Origin: Anabaena catenula FACHB-362
GTDB taxonomy: Bacteria > Cyanobacteriota > Cyanobacteriia > Cyanobacteriales > Nostocaceae
Length of the DNA stretch: 64,000 bases
Assembly (NCBI RefSeq): GCF_014698735.1
Contig: NZ_JACJTQ010000022.1
Location: 39,205-103,204 of the forward strand
Direction of reading: 5' to 3'
Shown: piece by piece, positions 54,825 through 63,919 of the stretch
Numbering within the stretch: position 1 is the stretch's first letter
Layout: every line of letters begins with the position of its first letter
The notes under the pieces: generated by a model
What the model saw: the letters and a program-made list of their open reading frames with translations, nothing else
What the model was told of the DNA's origin: nothing
Database searches by the model: none
Program-made: the position numbers and the translations under genes

Positions 54825-56125
54825 AGTGAAATTACTGCCTTGATTTGTAAATTGGTAAATTTTGCGGCTTTATTACTTGATTCTTGATCTAGCTGTACAT
54901 GAACTTCAACAACTCTAGAATCAATATTTTCACTGGGGTCAGAGTTGATCACATTTTGCCGTTGTACTTTCCAGCCAACCCAATCTACTGTTCCGTGCAA
55001 TTCACCTGCTAGGGAGTTGCTAGATATTTTTACTTTTTGTTTAGGAGTAATTTTACTTACATCGTTTTGGTAAACTTCTACAACTGCATACATCTGGTTG
55101 GTTTGCCCAATTTCCACAATTCCGTCGTTGGATACCACTTCACCGGAACGAGTATAAATGTCAAATATTACACCATCTTGGGGTGATTTCACATAAACTT
55201 GGTCTAAATTAGCTTTGGCCTGTTGTGCGGCAGCTATGGTACGGCTAACTTCGGCTTTGGCTGCTGCTACGTCTACCGGACGAACTTCGGCTATTTGGTT
55301 TAAGGTGGCTTTGGCAGAAGTAACTTGTTTGCTACCAGTGGCGTTAATCCGGGTTAGGGCAGTTTTGGCTTCACTAATTTGCTTGCGTCCTGTGCTATCA
55401 ATGCGGTTGAGGTTTGCTCTGGCTTCACTTAACTGTTGGGTGATGGTATCAAAACTGAGACGTTTAGTATCAAATAAAGACTGAGAAATTGCCCCATCTT
55501 GGTAAAGTTGCTGATAGCGTTGCAGTTCTACTTGAGCATTTTTGAGTTCGGCTTGTAGTCTATTAATTGTTGCTTGTTGTGCGCTTGTCTCACCTTGCCA
55601 TTGCGCTTCTAATCTGGCAACTGCTTGTCTTTGTCCGGTTTCATCTCCGAGCTTTTGGGCTTCTATTCTGGCAATATCGGCTTTTTGTGCTTCTATTTCG
55701 CCTACTTTCGCGCCTGCTTGTACTTTTTCTAAGTTTACCTGGGCAACTTTCACCGCTGCTTGTGCTTCTTGGTAAGCGGCTTGGAGACGAGGACGATTAT
55801 CTAAAATGGCTATTACTTGCCCTGTTTTGACTTTATCTCCTTCTTTAACCAACAGTGTCTCTACTCGGCTACCTTGACTAGATGTAGGCGCGGAAAGTTT
55901 AATTACTTTTCCTTTAGGTTCAATTCTCCCTAATGCTGTCACCGTCTTGATTTGCGGTGTAGTTATTTGGGCAGCTTGGATTACAGTGGTTTTGGATTGA
56001 GCTTGTAATACTTTATACCCTTTTATTCCCAGAATTGCCATGAATAAAGCTGTTGTCAGCAATATCAGTTGACGGGAAGTAGGTTTCAAAAATGCGGAAT
56101 TTTTAGTTGTTACATCACGCACCAT
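54821..56125 (-). CDS. devB: DevB-type periplasmic membrane-fusion protein
   Basis: 434 residues. An N-terminal membrane anchor (QLILLTTALFMAILGIKGYK) is followed by a lipoyl-like half (GSRVETLLVKEGDKVKTGQV), a long Ala/Gln-rich coiled coil with repeated ARIEAQKL/TRINATGSKQ units, the second lipoyl half (SPQDGVIFDIYTRSGEVVSN) and a beta barrel (VVEVYQNDVSKITPKQKVKI). It is the adaptor of the DevBCA-TolC exporter. The gene is divergent from a TetR-type regulator with a palindromic operator between. Confidence 0.93.
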   Translation of the reverse strand: MVRDVTTKNSAFLKPTSRQLILLTTALFMAILGIKGYKVLQAQSKTTVIQAAQITTPQIKTVTALGRIEPKGKVIKLSAPTSSQGSRVETLLVKEGDKVKTGQVIAILDNRPRLQAAYQEAQAAVKVAQVNLEKVQAGAKVGEIEAQKADIARIEAQKLGDETGQRQAVARLEAQWQGETSAQQATINRLQAELKNAQVELQRYQQLYQDGAISQSLFDTKRLSFDTITQQLSEARANLNRIDSTGRKQISEAKTALTRINATGSKQVTSAKATLNQIAEVRPVDVAAAKAEVSRTIAAAQQAKANLDQVYVKSPQDGVIFDIYTRSGEVVSNDGIVEIGQTNQMYAVVEVYQNDVSKITPKQKVKISSNSLAGELHGTVDWVGWKVQRQNVINSDPSENIDSRVVEVHVQLDQESSNKAAKFTNLQIKAVISL

Positions 56126-56152
56126 AAGTTTTCCCCTATGATTTAAGATGGG

Positions 56153-56174
56153 AACTAAACTAATTAGTTTAGTT
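56153..56174. promoter_or_regulatory. Perfect 22-bp palindrome between devB and tetR (operator)
   Basis: The arms AACTAAACTAA (56153-56163) and TTAGTTTAGTT (56164-56174) are perfectly complementary. A third half-site, AACTAAACTAAACC, lies at 56181-56194. The site is 27 bases upstream of the devB start, in the 137-base divergent gap. Its position and symmetry fit the operator of the adjacent TetR protein. Confidence 0.75.
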
Positions 56175-56262
56175 GTCTGTAACTAAACTAAACCGTTCAT
56201 TACAATCTTGTCAAGAGTCATCGCTAAAATAATTAATCTGGGAATTAATCTGGGTAGCTGAT

Positions 56263-57141
56263 ATGCGAAAAAAGAACAAAGAAGTAGAAGAAAGTCCTGT
56301 AGAACGATTGCTGTTAGTGGAGAAAGTTGATGCTATCTTGGCTGGTGCAATGCAGGAGTTTTTGACACACGGCTACGCTGCAACCACTATGGATAGAGTG
56401 ACAGCTGCCGCTGGTGTATCGAAAACAACGGTATACAGCTACTTTCAGGATAAGGAAGGATTATTCACTGCACTGATTGAAAAATTAGCGCAGAAAACAT
56501 ATTTGGAGATTTTTAATCCTGAAGATCCGCAATTTCTCGCAGGAGAACCGGAGATAGTTCTGCGTCGCATCGCCAATAGTATTTTAGATAACATCGCTTG
56601 TTCACAGGAGTTATTAAGTTTTGTGAGGTTGATTATTGCTGAGTCTGGGCGTTTTCCGTCATTAGCTCAAGTTTTTGTTCGCAATGTAGATAAAACTAGT
56701 TTAGATGTCATTACTCAATATTTTGCAGCGCATCCAGAATTGCAATTACCTGATGCACCAGTAGCAGCACGAGTTTTTTTGGGGACTTTGGTGTATTTTA
56801 CGATTACTCAGGATATGTTGCATGGTCGTGAGATTTTACCGATGGAGAGCGATCACTTGATTGATAATCTGGTTAATTTAATCACCAGTAGTAAAATAGA
56901 TATACATGGTGACAAGTATTCTGGAACAAGGCATAAATCACCCAGACGCAAGCGCACAACTGGGGGGAGATTTCAGGCTGATTATGGTGATGAGTCTAAA
57001 AAGTTGCGGTCTATCCGGCTTACAGATACGGCTTGGGCAAAATTGGATGAATTAGCGCAGGAAAATAATTTAACCCGCAGTGAGATGATTGAAATCTTTG
57101 CTCGTCAAGGGTTTGGAGATGGTCAGGAGTCGAGGAAGTAG
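56263..57141 (+). CDS. TetR regulator with C-terminal ribbon-helix-helix
   Basis: 292 residues. The N-terminal TetR helix-turn-helix (FLTHGYAATTMDRVTAAAGV, SKTTVYSYFQDKEGLFTALI) and the TetR ligand domain run to about residue 210. A basic linker (GTRHKSPRRKRTTGGRF) follows, then a terminal segment KKLRSIRLTDTAWAKLDELA and NNLTRSEMIEIFARQG, which reads as a ribbon-helix-helix. Two DNA-binding modules in one TetR protein are unusual. It probably represses devBCA from the palindrome in the divergent gap. Confidence 0.85.
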   Translation: MRKKNKEVEESPVERLLLVEKVDAILAGAMQEFLTHGYAATTMDRVTAAAGVSKTTVYSYFQDKEGLFTALIEKLAQKTYLEIFNPEDPQFLAGEPEIVLRRIANSILDNIACSQELLSFVRLIIAESGRFPSLAQVFVRNVDKTSLDVITQYFAAHPELQLPDAPVAARVFLGTLVYFTITQDMLHGREILPMESDHLIDNLVNLITSSKIDIHGDKYSGTRHKSPRRKRTTGGRFQADYGDESKKLRSIRLTDTAWAKLDELAQENNLTRSEMIEIFARQGFGDGQESRK

Positions 57142-57228
57142 TTGTGTATATACATGGAATAATTGAAGTAAAAGCGATCGCTGACTTAATTCCAAGATGA
57201 GGCAGTAAGTTCCACACTCTATCATCAG

Positions 57229-59739
57229 TTAAACTCTTCCTCGTTGTCGCTCTTGCTCTCTATTTCTCTCGGTAATCTGGAGTTGAAGACGATTATACAA
57301 ATTAACTTGAGAATCAGAATGACTAATACAAGCAACTAAGGCATAACGTTGCATTTCAATTTCATCTGGATTTGCCCATTTACGATTACAACTCACAACT
57401 AGGTTCATAGGCAAATTATTATATTTTTTAGCGTTGGCTGTTATTTCTACTTGTCCCCTTTGCACTGTTCCCTTCTTCCGAAGGGTGGAACTTGGAGATA
57501 ACTCGGTAATAATACTCTTTCCTTTATGTTTTTTGTTTAAGTTTTCCAGTGATATTTCTGTAAATTTATCAGGTGAACCACTTTTACTAGCATCTACATA
57601 AGCATTCACGATACTTTCCCGATCAATTCCCTTGAAAAGGTTGAATTCCATTGTGACTCCTAAATATGAATCTCCACGAGTTGGACGAGTTGGAGGGTCA
57701 AAAGCCAAGGTGATTGATAGTGTGCGAGTACCTTTTACATCAAAAAATTCCTCTGGTAATTGGGGAATTTCATAAATATGAAACTTGCCTACTGGAATGA
57801 AGATATTATCTTCTGATAGAACAACGTAGTTTTCAGCAGAATACATTGCACGTTCTAAGTCAGTCTGTCCATAGCCATAAATTGCTAACTGCTTTTCAAT
57901 TTGTTTTGTCTTTTCACCCTGAGACTGTTTACTGTTCCATTGGAATTGGTCTGGAATTTCTTTAGGAAGAACCGCAGAGTTGACAATCAATGCTCGAATG
58001 AGGTTAGAACTGGCATTTGGGTATTTTGTGAAGAGTTGAGCCGCAATGTTAGCAACACGAGGTGCAGCAAAACTCGTACCACTACAGATATGAAATAAAG
58101 AACTCAGGTCTTTGCAGAGAGTAACAACAGAAACTCCAGCGACAGTATCTGATAGTCGCAATTTGGTTTTAGGTAAATTTAGACCTTCACGATATTTGAG
58201 GTCTATGACAGTATCTCCACCAAAATCTACAACATCAGGCTTAATCATTCCATCTACTCCAAAACCAGTTCTGGTAAAAGGAGAGGGGTATTTTGGTGAT
58301 TTTGCGATCGCCTGACGACGAACATCAGAAGGTTCTGTAATACTACCACGACCATAAGATAAAGAACCTACAGTTAGTGCGATCGCAGAAGTAGCCGGAT
58401 CGATAATTCGAGCGTTTTGATTCAGTAGATAATTGGGGTAGTCAGTCCTTAATTGCTCATCTGATTTTGCCTCTTCATGAGGTGGTTCAGTATTCCCTGC
58501 TGAAATCACAAAAATAATATTTTTATGTTGGTATTGATAAGCAATTTCATCTATCTTTGCAGCTAATCGAAACTGCTTCATACCATCTATATAGATTTGT
58601 TCAGCATTGCCTAATGAGATATTAATAACTTTACAATTGGGATACTGTTCCACAAAAGCTTGAATAGCTTGATCAAGTTGGGTTTCTACAAGAAGATCCT
58701 CATCATATTTGCAGTTTTCATCTGTCACACGGGCAGAAAATAACCAAGCTGTTGGATCGAATGAAAGTTGTTTAATGCAGTTTTCAACATCTCCATAGAT
58801 AGCAATTCCAGCAACACTTGTACCATGTCCATGTACATCATCAGCGCCACCTTTTATGAACTGCCGTTTTGCATCTGGGAATACTTCAGCTTCACCCAGC
58901 ACTGGAGCAATTAATGGATGACCACGCTGTACACCTGAGTCTATAACAAGAATACCGCAATTCTCTTCAGGTGGAGAAACAACTTCAGGAAAACTAGAAA
59001 TTGGTAAATTATAATCAGCAGTTCTCTCAAATGCAGGTTGGGGAGGGCGATCAATTTCTTTAACAGTTTCTAACTCCAGTAAAAACTCTAAAACTTCGTA
59101 AGTGACCTTAATTCTAGCTATGCACAGATAATCACCAACGTAGCTATCACTCATTCTCACGGGAGCAATATCGCTGGAAAAGTATTTTAGCGTTTCGGCA
59201 ATATGTTCTAAAGATGCTTTCATCTCTTTGCGATCACCTGTGTGCCATAATTCCAAATCTAAAGCTGCAAGTTCATTTGATTGTACAGGCTTGAGTTCTA
59301 ACAGACGACCAATGCGATCTTCACGTTCGAGGGGAACTAATTCGTCAATTGCCCCTAAATATGAATATTCATGTCCTTCTGTAATTTGACTGTAATTTTC
59401 TAAACGTTTCTTAAATTGTATTAGCTCCATGTCAGACGAGAAGACAACTATGGCTTTATCCGGTTCACGTGCTAGGATGTTTAGTGCTATCTGATTAACT
59501 AGATCGTCTGAAAGTTTTTTAGCAGCTTTAATCTTAAAAATTAATTTTGGGTCAAGACGGAAAGGGTTACTATTTTGATTTGTAGGCTCAGTCAGTCCAG
59601 AAATTTGATCTAATAAACGCTTACCATGTTCAATAAAATCAGTGCGTTTTTCACCACCGCCTCCACCACGATGTCGTCGTCGTGGTAATTCGATATTGAT
59701 TATTCTTGGCAATTTTAGGTGTTCAAACTGACTTACCAT
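57229..59739 (-). CDS. ietS: Subtilisin-like serine protease (IetS-like)
   Basis: 836 residues, no signal peptide, so cytoplasmic. The subtilase domain (about 255-600) has catalytic Asp267 (ILVIDSGVQRGHP), His305 (DVHGHGTSVAGIA), the oxyanion Asn416 (VISAGNTEPP) and Ser556 (CSGTSFAAPRVANIAAQL). The N-terminal 250 residues and C-terminal 230 are family-specific. Only 19 bases separate it from the AAA-ATPase gene upstream. Such cytosolic subtilase/AAA pairs are known as IetAS, first described for Agrobacterium plasmid stability and later as a phage-defence module. All catalytic residues are intact. Confidence 0.85.
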   Translation of the reverse strand: MVSQFEHLKLPRIINIELPRRRHRGGGGGEKRTDFIEHGKRLLDQISGLTEPTNQNSNPFRLDPKLIFKIKAAKKLSDDLVNQIALNILAREPDKAIVVFSSDMELIQFKKRLENYSQITEGHEYSYLGAIDELVPLEREDRIGRLLELKPVQSNELAALDLELWHTGDRKEMKASLEHIAETLKYFSSDIAPVRMSDSYVGDYLCIARIKVTYEVLEFLLELETVKEIDRPPQPAFERTADYNLPISSFPEVVSPPEENCGILVIDSGVQRGHPLIAPVLGEAEVFPDAKRQFIKGGADDVHGHGTSVAGIAIYGDVENCIKQLSFDPTAWLFSARVTDENCKYDEDLLVETQLDQAIQAFVEQYPNCKVINISLGNAEQIYIDGMKQFRLAAKIDEIAYQYQHKNIIFVISAGNTEPPHEEAKSDEQLRTDYPNYLLNQNARIIDPATSAIALTVGSLSYGRGSITEPSDVRRQAIAKSPKYPSPFTRTGFGVDGMIKPDVVDFGGDTVIDLKYREGLNLPKTKLRLSDTVAGVSVVTLCKDLSSLFHICSGTSFAAPRVANIAAQLFTKYPNASSNLIRALIVNSAVLPKEIPDQFQWNSKQSQGEKTKQIEKQLAIYGYGQTDLERAMYSAENYVVLSEDNIFIPVGKFHIYEIPQLPEEFFDVKGTRTLSITLAFDPPTRPTRGDSYLGVTMEFNLFKGIDRESIVNAYVDASKSGSPDKFTEISLENLNKKHKGKSIITELSPSSTLRKKGTVQRGQVEITANAKKYNNLPMNLVVSCNRKWANPDEIEMQRYALVACISHSDSQVNLYNRLQLQITERNREQERQRGRV

Positions 59740-59758
59740 GAGGACTTGGCGTAGATAA

Positions 59759-60769
59759 TTATTTTGAGTTTGCTATTATACTTTGCCTCTCTAAAAAACG
59801 TCCTATCGCAACTTCTAAATCATCAGCAGTTAAGATACGTTCCCCCCGTAGAATCACGGCTTTAATTGCATCAGAACAAATACGTTCTATATCTGCTCCA
59901 GTAGCATTCTCTAGCCGATCTGCAAAAGTAGATAGATTAATAGCAGTATAACGGATACCAGACAAATAACGACTCAAAAGCGCCGTTTTTAGTTCAAGCG
60001 ATGGGTTATCGAAGAAGATCACCTCATCAAATCGTCGCCAAACTGCACTGTCCAATAGTTTCTCATGATTAGTCGCTGCAACAAATATACTTTGATTCGT
60101 CGCATTATCAATGAGTTGTAACAGGCTATTCACTAAGCGTTTGACTTCACCATGTTCATTTAAGTTATCTCGATCACGAGCGATCGCATCAAACTCATCA
60201 AATAAAACCAGCCATTCACCGTTTTCAATATAGGTAAAAATTTTCTGAAGATTGGTTGCAGTTTCACCCAAATAAGAAGAGAATACGGCTGTTAGGTTCA
60301 CATAAACCAGTGGTAGCCCCAAAGCACTGGAGAGGATTTTTGCCGTTTGGGTTTTACCACAACCAGGTGGTCCACAGAAAAGCAATTTGTTTTTGGGCTT
60401 GAGATTATACGCTGCAAGAATGTCTTGTTTGCGGTTTTCGAGGACAATTTCTTGCAGAATATCAAAAATTTTTTCACTGAGGACGATGTGATCCCATGTC
60501 AGATCGAACTTCTTTACCTCAAGTAAGGCTAGTCCCGTATCTTTGTCTTTAGGCGGTTCAGGAAACTGGTTCCAGGGAGCTAGGTTAGCAGCTAAGGGTT
60601 TAGTGTATCCATTTCCATTGTGCAGCAGCTTTTCCAAATCTCTAGCCAGCAGGATATGGTTTTTATTTTTTTCTTCTTCAATAAGTTCCATAGCCGCAGC
60701 CAAAAACTCCTCTCTCTCATTGCGAGAGAAGCTTCTGAATAGCTTTCTGAGGGTTTCGCCACGTGCCAT
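59759..60769 (-). CDS. ietA: AAA-ATPase (IetA-like)
   Basis: 336 residues. A helical N-terminal domain of about 120 residues precedes a single AAA module: Walker A GPPGCGKT at 133-140, Walker B VLFDEFDAI at about 188-196, sensor-1 FVAATNHEKLLD, arginine-finger region WRRFDEVIFF, and a C-terminal lid (ADIERICSDAIKAV). It is the first gene of the two-gene operon with the subtilase and probably holds the protease inactive or delivers substrate to it. The role is inferred from IetAS. Confidence 0.85.
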   Translation of the reverse strand: MARGETLRKLFRSFSRNEREEFLAAAMELIEEEKNKNHILLARDLEKLLHNGNGYTKPLAANLAPWNQFPEPPKDKDTGLALLEVKKFDLTWDHIVLSEKIFDILQEIVLENRKQDILAAYNLKPKNKLLFCGPPGCGKTQTAKILSSALGLPLVYVNLTAVFSSYLGETATNLQKIFTYIENGEWLVLFDEFDAIARDRDNLNEHGEVKRLVNSLLQLIDNATNQSIFVAATNHEKLLDSAVWRRFDEVIFFDNPSLELKTALLSRYLSGIRYTAINLSTFADRLENATGADIERICSDAIKAVILRGERILTADDLEVAIGRFLERQSIIANSK

Positions 60770-61122
60770 AGTTTAGAATTGGGATTAGATACCCTATGTA
60801 CCTAATCTAATATAGAACTTTTGTACTAATAAGTACATCCGGGCAAACATTCCATTGTAGCAATGAAATATTACAATTGAGGGCAACCATTCCTCAAGCC
60901 TGGTTTACTTGATTGCTTTCCCTTATATTCTTATCTCGCCACAAGCTTGTGATACCGCAACAGCAATTTTAACTCAATATCATCAAAAACTTTTCGCTAT
61001 TTGGAGCGTTTTCAGTCTTTGGAGCGATCGCACTCTCTCTATTTTCTCTCACAACGCGAAGAAGCTAGATATTTACTTAGCGACTAGGTATAAACTATCT
61101 TCATTTAGTCAAAAACTATTAG
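60770..61122. other. Intergenic region between ietA and tRNA-Lys
   Basis: 353 bases that hold the ietA promoter. An open frame on the plus strand runs into the tRNA and is not coding. No repeat or attachment-type direct repeat of the tRNA 3' end was found by eye. Confidence 0.5.
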
Positions 61123-61194
<72 letters not shown>

Positions 61195-61333
61195 ACACTA
61201 GGACTCATGATATCAGACTTTTGACATTGGCGCTAGTGTTGCAGTTAAAAAACTGGCTGAAGCGGGAATTTAATTGTGAAAGTGATTTGATTATCGGCAC
61301 TTTCGACCAGTTAATAACCTGACTTATGTAGAT

Positions 61334-61387
61334 TTTCCCTCAGATTTCCCTCAACTTATTGGTGGAATGAGGGAAAAATGAGGGAAA
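61334..61387. promoter_or_regulatory. Inverted repeat overlapping the integrase start codon
   Basis: TTTCCCTCAGATTTCCCTCA (61334-61353) and TGAGGGAAAAATGAGGGAAA (61368-61387) form inverted arms. Each arm holds two direct copies of TTTCCCTCA or its complement. The right arm contains the ATG of the recombinase gene. It could be an autoregulatory operator, arm-type recombinase sites, or an RNA hairpin hiding the start. Confidence 0.6.
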
Positions 61388-62826
61388 GTTCAAACCCAGA
61401 TACAGCAAGCAATCTGGATAATCATTTAATTGGTTATGAACGCTTACTAGCTTTATTTAAAAGCATACAAAAGCAGACTCCTAAAGGGGTAGGTTTAAAG
61501 AGAGAAGTCAGAGCATCTGCTACCTATGTGGCTCTTCAGTTCAAAATAGGTGATAAAAGAACTTCCAAAGCCTGCAATTGTGAATTCACTGAGATAGGTA
61601 TAGTTAAATCCCTAGAGAAAGCTCAACTGGTGAGTCAGGCGTTAGAGAAATTTACCAGTGAGATAGACTTCTGGCACTGGTATGAAGAGACAATTCTAGA
61701 AAGTAATGTAATCAAAAATGACCTGATTACCTTTGCAGAGGCTATTCAACTAGTAGAAAATAATTACTGGTCTAGTTGTAATGGAAAGAGGCAGCCGCGT
61801 AATAGAAGTAATCCCTCTCATCAAAGTTGCTGGAATGATGCCTATGGTAGGTACTTTAAACTCTTGCCGTTAGAGAACATAGTTAATTACTCAGATATAT
61901 TAACCGCGATAAACACTAAGGAAACGGGTAGTAAGATGTTTAGTATGTGCATTAGGGCTATGAAGAAGCTGACTGAACTGTGTGGCTACCAATCTATTTA
62001 CCAAGAGATTCAGAAGATTAAATCAACTCAATCTAAGTTTAGAGACGATTTGCAAAGTGTGTCTATTGAAGGTTTTCTAGAGATGCGAGAATGTATACTA
62101 GATGTCCCTATTGGAGATAAAAGATATAACATTGAATCTCGTAAATCTTGGTTATTTGTTTTCTCAATGCAGGTCATTTATGGGCTAAGAATTAGTGAAG
62201 TGTTTGCTGTTAAAAATATAGATTCCCCTTTTATAACCAAGGATGGAATAACTATACCCGCGTTGAATGACCCTAATAATAGTAAGATGATTGCTGTTGT
62301 AGGTGATGAAACATTAATTGGCACTACAACCAAAACAGGCTATAGGCTGACAGTTCCCTTATTACCACCCACTCACCCAAACTTGATTGAAGTTCTAGGT
62401 ATCAGGGGAGGAATACTGCCCCAAGTTACTTTAGAAACTACTAATCCTGTTTCAATCCGCCACAAATATACTAAAACTGCTAGAAACAACTTATGTAACT
62501 GGTTGAAAGGTACTGAGTTTACACAGAGTCATGCTCTACGTCATTTAGCCAACTTAAACGGAATGATGGCAGGGGTTAGTCTTGAAAAGCGAGCTATGAG
62601 TCTTGGTCATAGTCCTAGCATGAATGACCAAGTTTATAAGCGGAGGCAAACTACTCGAACCACCATTGACCTTTTAACTCAATCGAACCACCAAGCCCTG
62701 CCCCTGGAAACCGCAATTGCGATCGCTAAACAACTTGAGTGTACAGATAAAAAATCAGTAGCTTTGCTATCCAGTATTTACAATGTATCTGAAGGTGAAA
62801 TTATCAAATTACTGAACATTAACTAA
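61378..62826 (+). CDS. Tyrosine recombinase/integrase
   Basis: 482 residues. The C-terminal catalytic domain shows the first Arg in VIYGLRISEVFAV (about 275), the H-x-x-R-H box in SHALRHLANLNG (about 395), and the nucleophile Tyr in SPSMNDQVYKRRQTT (about 425). The N-terminal 250 residues include an arm-binding/core-binding region. The last 50 residues (AIAIAKQLECTDKKSVALLS) are an extra helical tail. It is probably the integrase of a mobile element next to tRNA-Lys. Its start sits in an inverted repeat. Confidence 0.88.
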   Translation: MRESSNPDTASNLDNHLIGYERLLALFKSIQKQTPKGVGLKREVRASATYVALQFKIGDKRTSKACNCEFTEIGIVKSLEKAQLVSQALEKFTSEIDFWHWYEETILESNVIKNDLITFAEAIQLVENNYWSSCNGKRQPRNRSNPSHQSCWNDAYGRYFKLLPLENIVNYSDILTAINTKETGSKMFSMCIRAMKKLTELCGYQSIYQEIQKIKSTQSKFRDDLQSVSIEGFLEMRECILDVPIGDKRYNIESRKSWLFVFSMQVIYGLRISEVFAVKNIDSPFITKDGITIPALNDPNNSKMIAVVGDETLIGTTTKTGYRLTVPLLPPTHPNLIEVLGIRGGILPQVTLETTNPVSIRHKYTKTARNNLCNWLKGTEFTQSHALRHLANLNGMMAGVSLEKRAMSLGHSPSMNDQVYKRRQTTRTTIDLLTQSNHQALPLETAIAIAKQLECTDKKSVALLSSIYNVSEGEIIKLLNIN

Positions 62827-62909
62827 CCTAGCTTTATTTAGCCCCTTTTAGTAAAAGAAGTCATTGTCAGGTAATTGTCTACTACTATCAATAAATAAGG
62901 AAATAGAAA

Positions 62910-63134
62910 ATGGAAGACCCGGTTTATATAGAAATGGTTGTAGCCATAGAGGCTTGCATAGAGGAGTTAGCTTCAACTGTGAGACTTATAAAGCTAGTTG
63001 ACACTCACCTCAAAGAGACCCCGGAAAGCGCATTAAGGATTGCCTCTGAGAGTCTTAATGATACTTTCACTAGCGTCTACAAAAGGTTAGATTCCCTGCA
63101 AATAAGGCTTAGTATACATAAGAGGAATAGATAA
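62910..63134 (+). CDS. Small hypothetical protein
   Basis: 74 residues starting MEDPVYIEMVVAIEACIEEL, then VRLIKLVDTHLKETPE and SLNDTFTSVYKRLDSL. It is all-helical and could form a coiled coil. A ribosome-binding site, AAGGAAA, lies 7 bases before the ATG. It follows the integrase by 83 bases on the same strand and may be part of the same mobile element. No family recognised. Confidence 0.55.
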   Translation: MEDPVYIEMVVAIEACIEELASTVRLIKLVDTHLKETPESALRIASESLNDTFTSVYKRLDSLQIRLSIHKRNR

Positions 63135-63382
63135 GAATATCTAATTGAAGTAACCTGCTGAATCAACTACAAGGTTAGCTTTTAGTCTAATTATGTAAGC
63201 TACTTCTTACAGACATAGAGTGTAAGCTAACCCATCAGCCATCCCAAACAAGTCCATAAACCCACCGCTGTTAAAGCGACTCTGCATTATTAATTAAAGG
63301 GTCTGCTCCGCGATCGCTATGTTCACAGCACTTTGGTTTTTCAGAAGGAAGTAGAGAAAGCGTGGGGTAAGCGTTATCTAGA
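63135..63382. other. Intergenic region, no gene seen
   Basis: 248 bases between convergent genes. It has a GCGATCGC site at 63311-63318 and an imperfect inverted repeat (GGTTAGCTTT ... AAGCTAACC, about 63172-63231), which could terminate the integrase-side transcript. No open frame of note. Confidence 0.45.
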
Positions 63383-63919
63383 TTATTTTATTTTATTTTT
63401 TAAGTCAGATAACCATTGAGATAATGTTGTCTTGTATGGTGTGCGCTCTAACGTAACAATGTCATGCTCATTGGGTTCTACTATATTTAATGCAGTATTC
63501 GGCATAGTTGCGGTATCTTTTCCACGTATCTCATGACAGCACTCGCCCGGATACTGCACTGCTGTATGCCCACCTTTCTTTTTTATTTCTTTCAATCCTT
63601 TTGCACCGTCCCCAAATAGCCCGCAGAGAAGCAAACCTGCTATTACTGCTTGATTTGTACTAGCAGCAACTTCACTCATGAATTTGTCTATGCAAGGCAT
63701 ATCTAAGTATACTACTGTTCCTTGGGGCTTGTTTTTTAGTTTTTGTTTAATAAATCTGGCTTTGTTACTGTCATTAGGACAACCATAAAGATAAGGTAAG
63801 GTATCAGGATCACCATAGAGATTATCATAAGCAGTCTCAATTCGTCTTATACCAGCTGCGTCGTGTGGATCATTGAGAAACCATTGCTTAAATAGACATC
63901 TCCGGAAATAGCTAAAGTG
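63383..63919 (-). pseudogene. CheB-methylesterase-like frame without a start codon
   Basis: The frame is open from a stop at 63920-63922 down to 63383. It contains no ATG, GTG or TTG until the ATG at 63700, which lies within the domain. It reads RIETAYDNLYGDPDTLPYLY, then GTVVYLDMPCIDKFMSEVAA, AVIAGLLLCGLFGDGAKGLK and GGHTAVQYPGECCHEI. The G-x-x-x-D-G-A-x-G-L-K and G-G-x-T-x-x-Q blocks are CheB methylesterase signatures, but the usual catalytic Thr-Gly-Met context is altered (LCGLFGDGA). The upstream end is read through in another frame (SGSNTLAISGDVYLSNGF). Probably a truncated gene. Confidence 0.55.
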
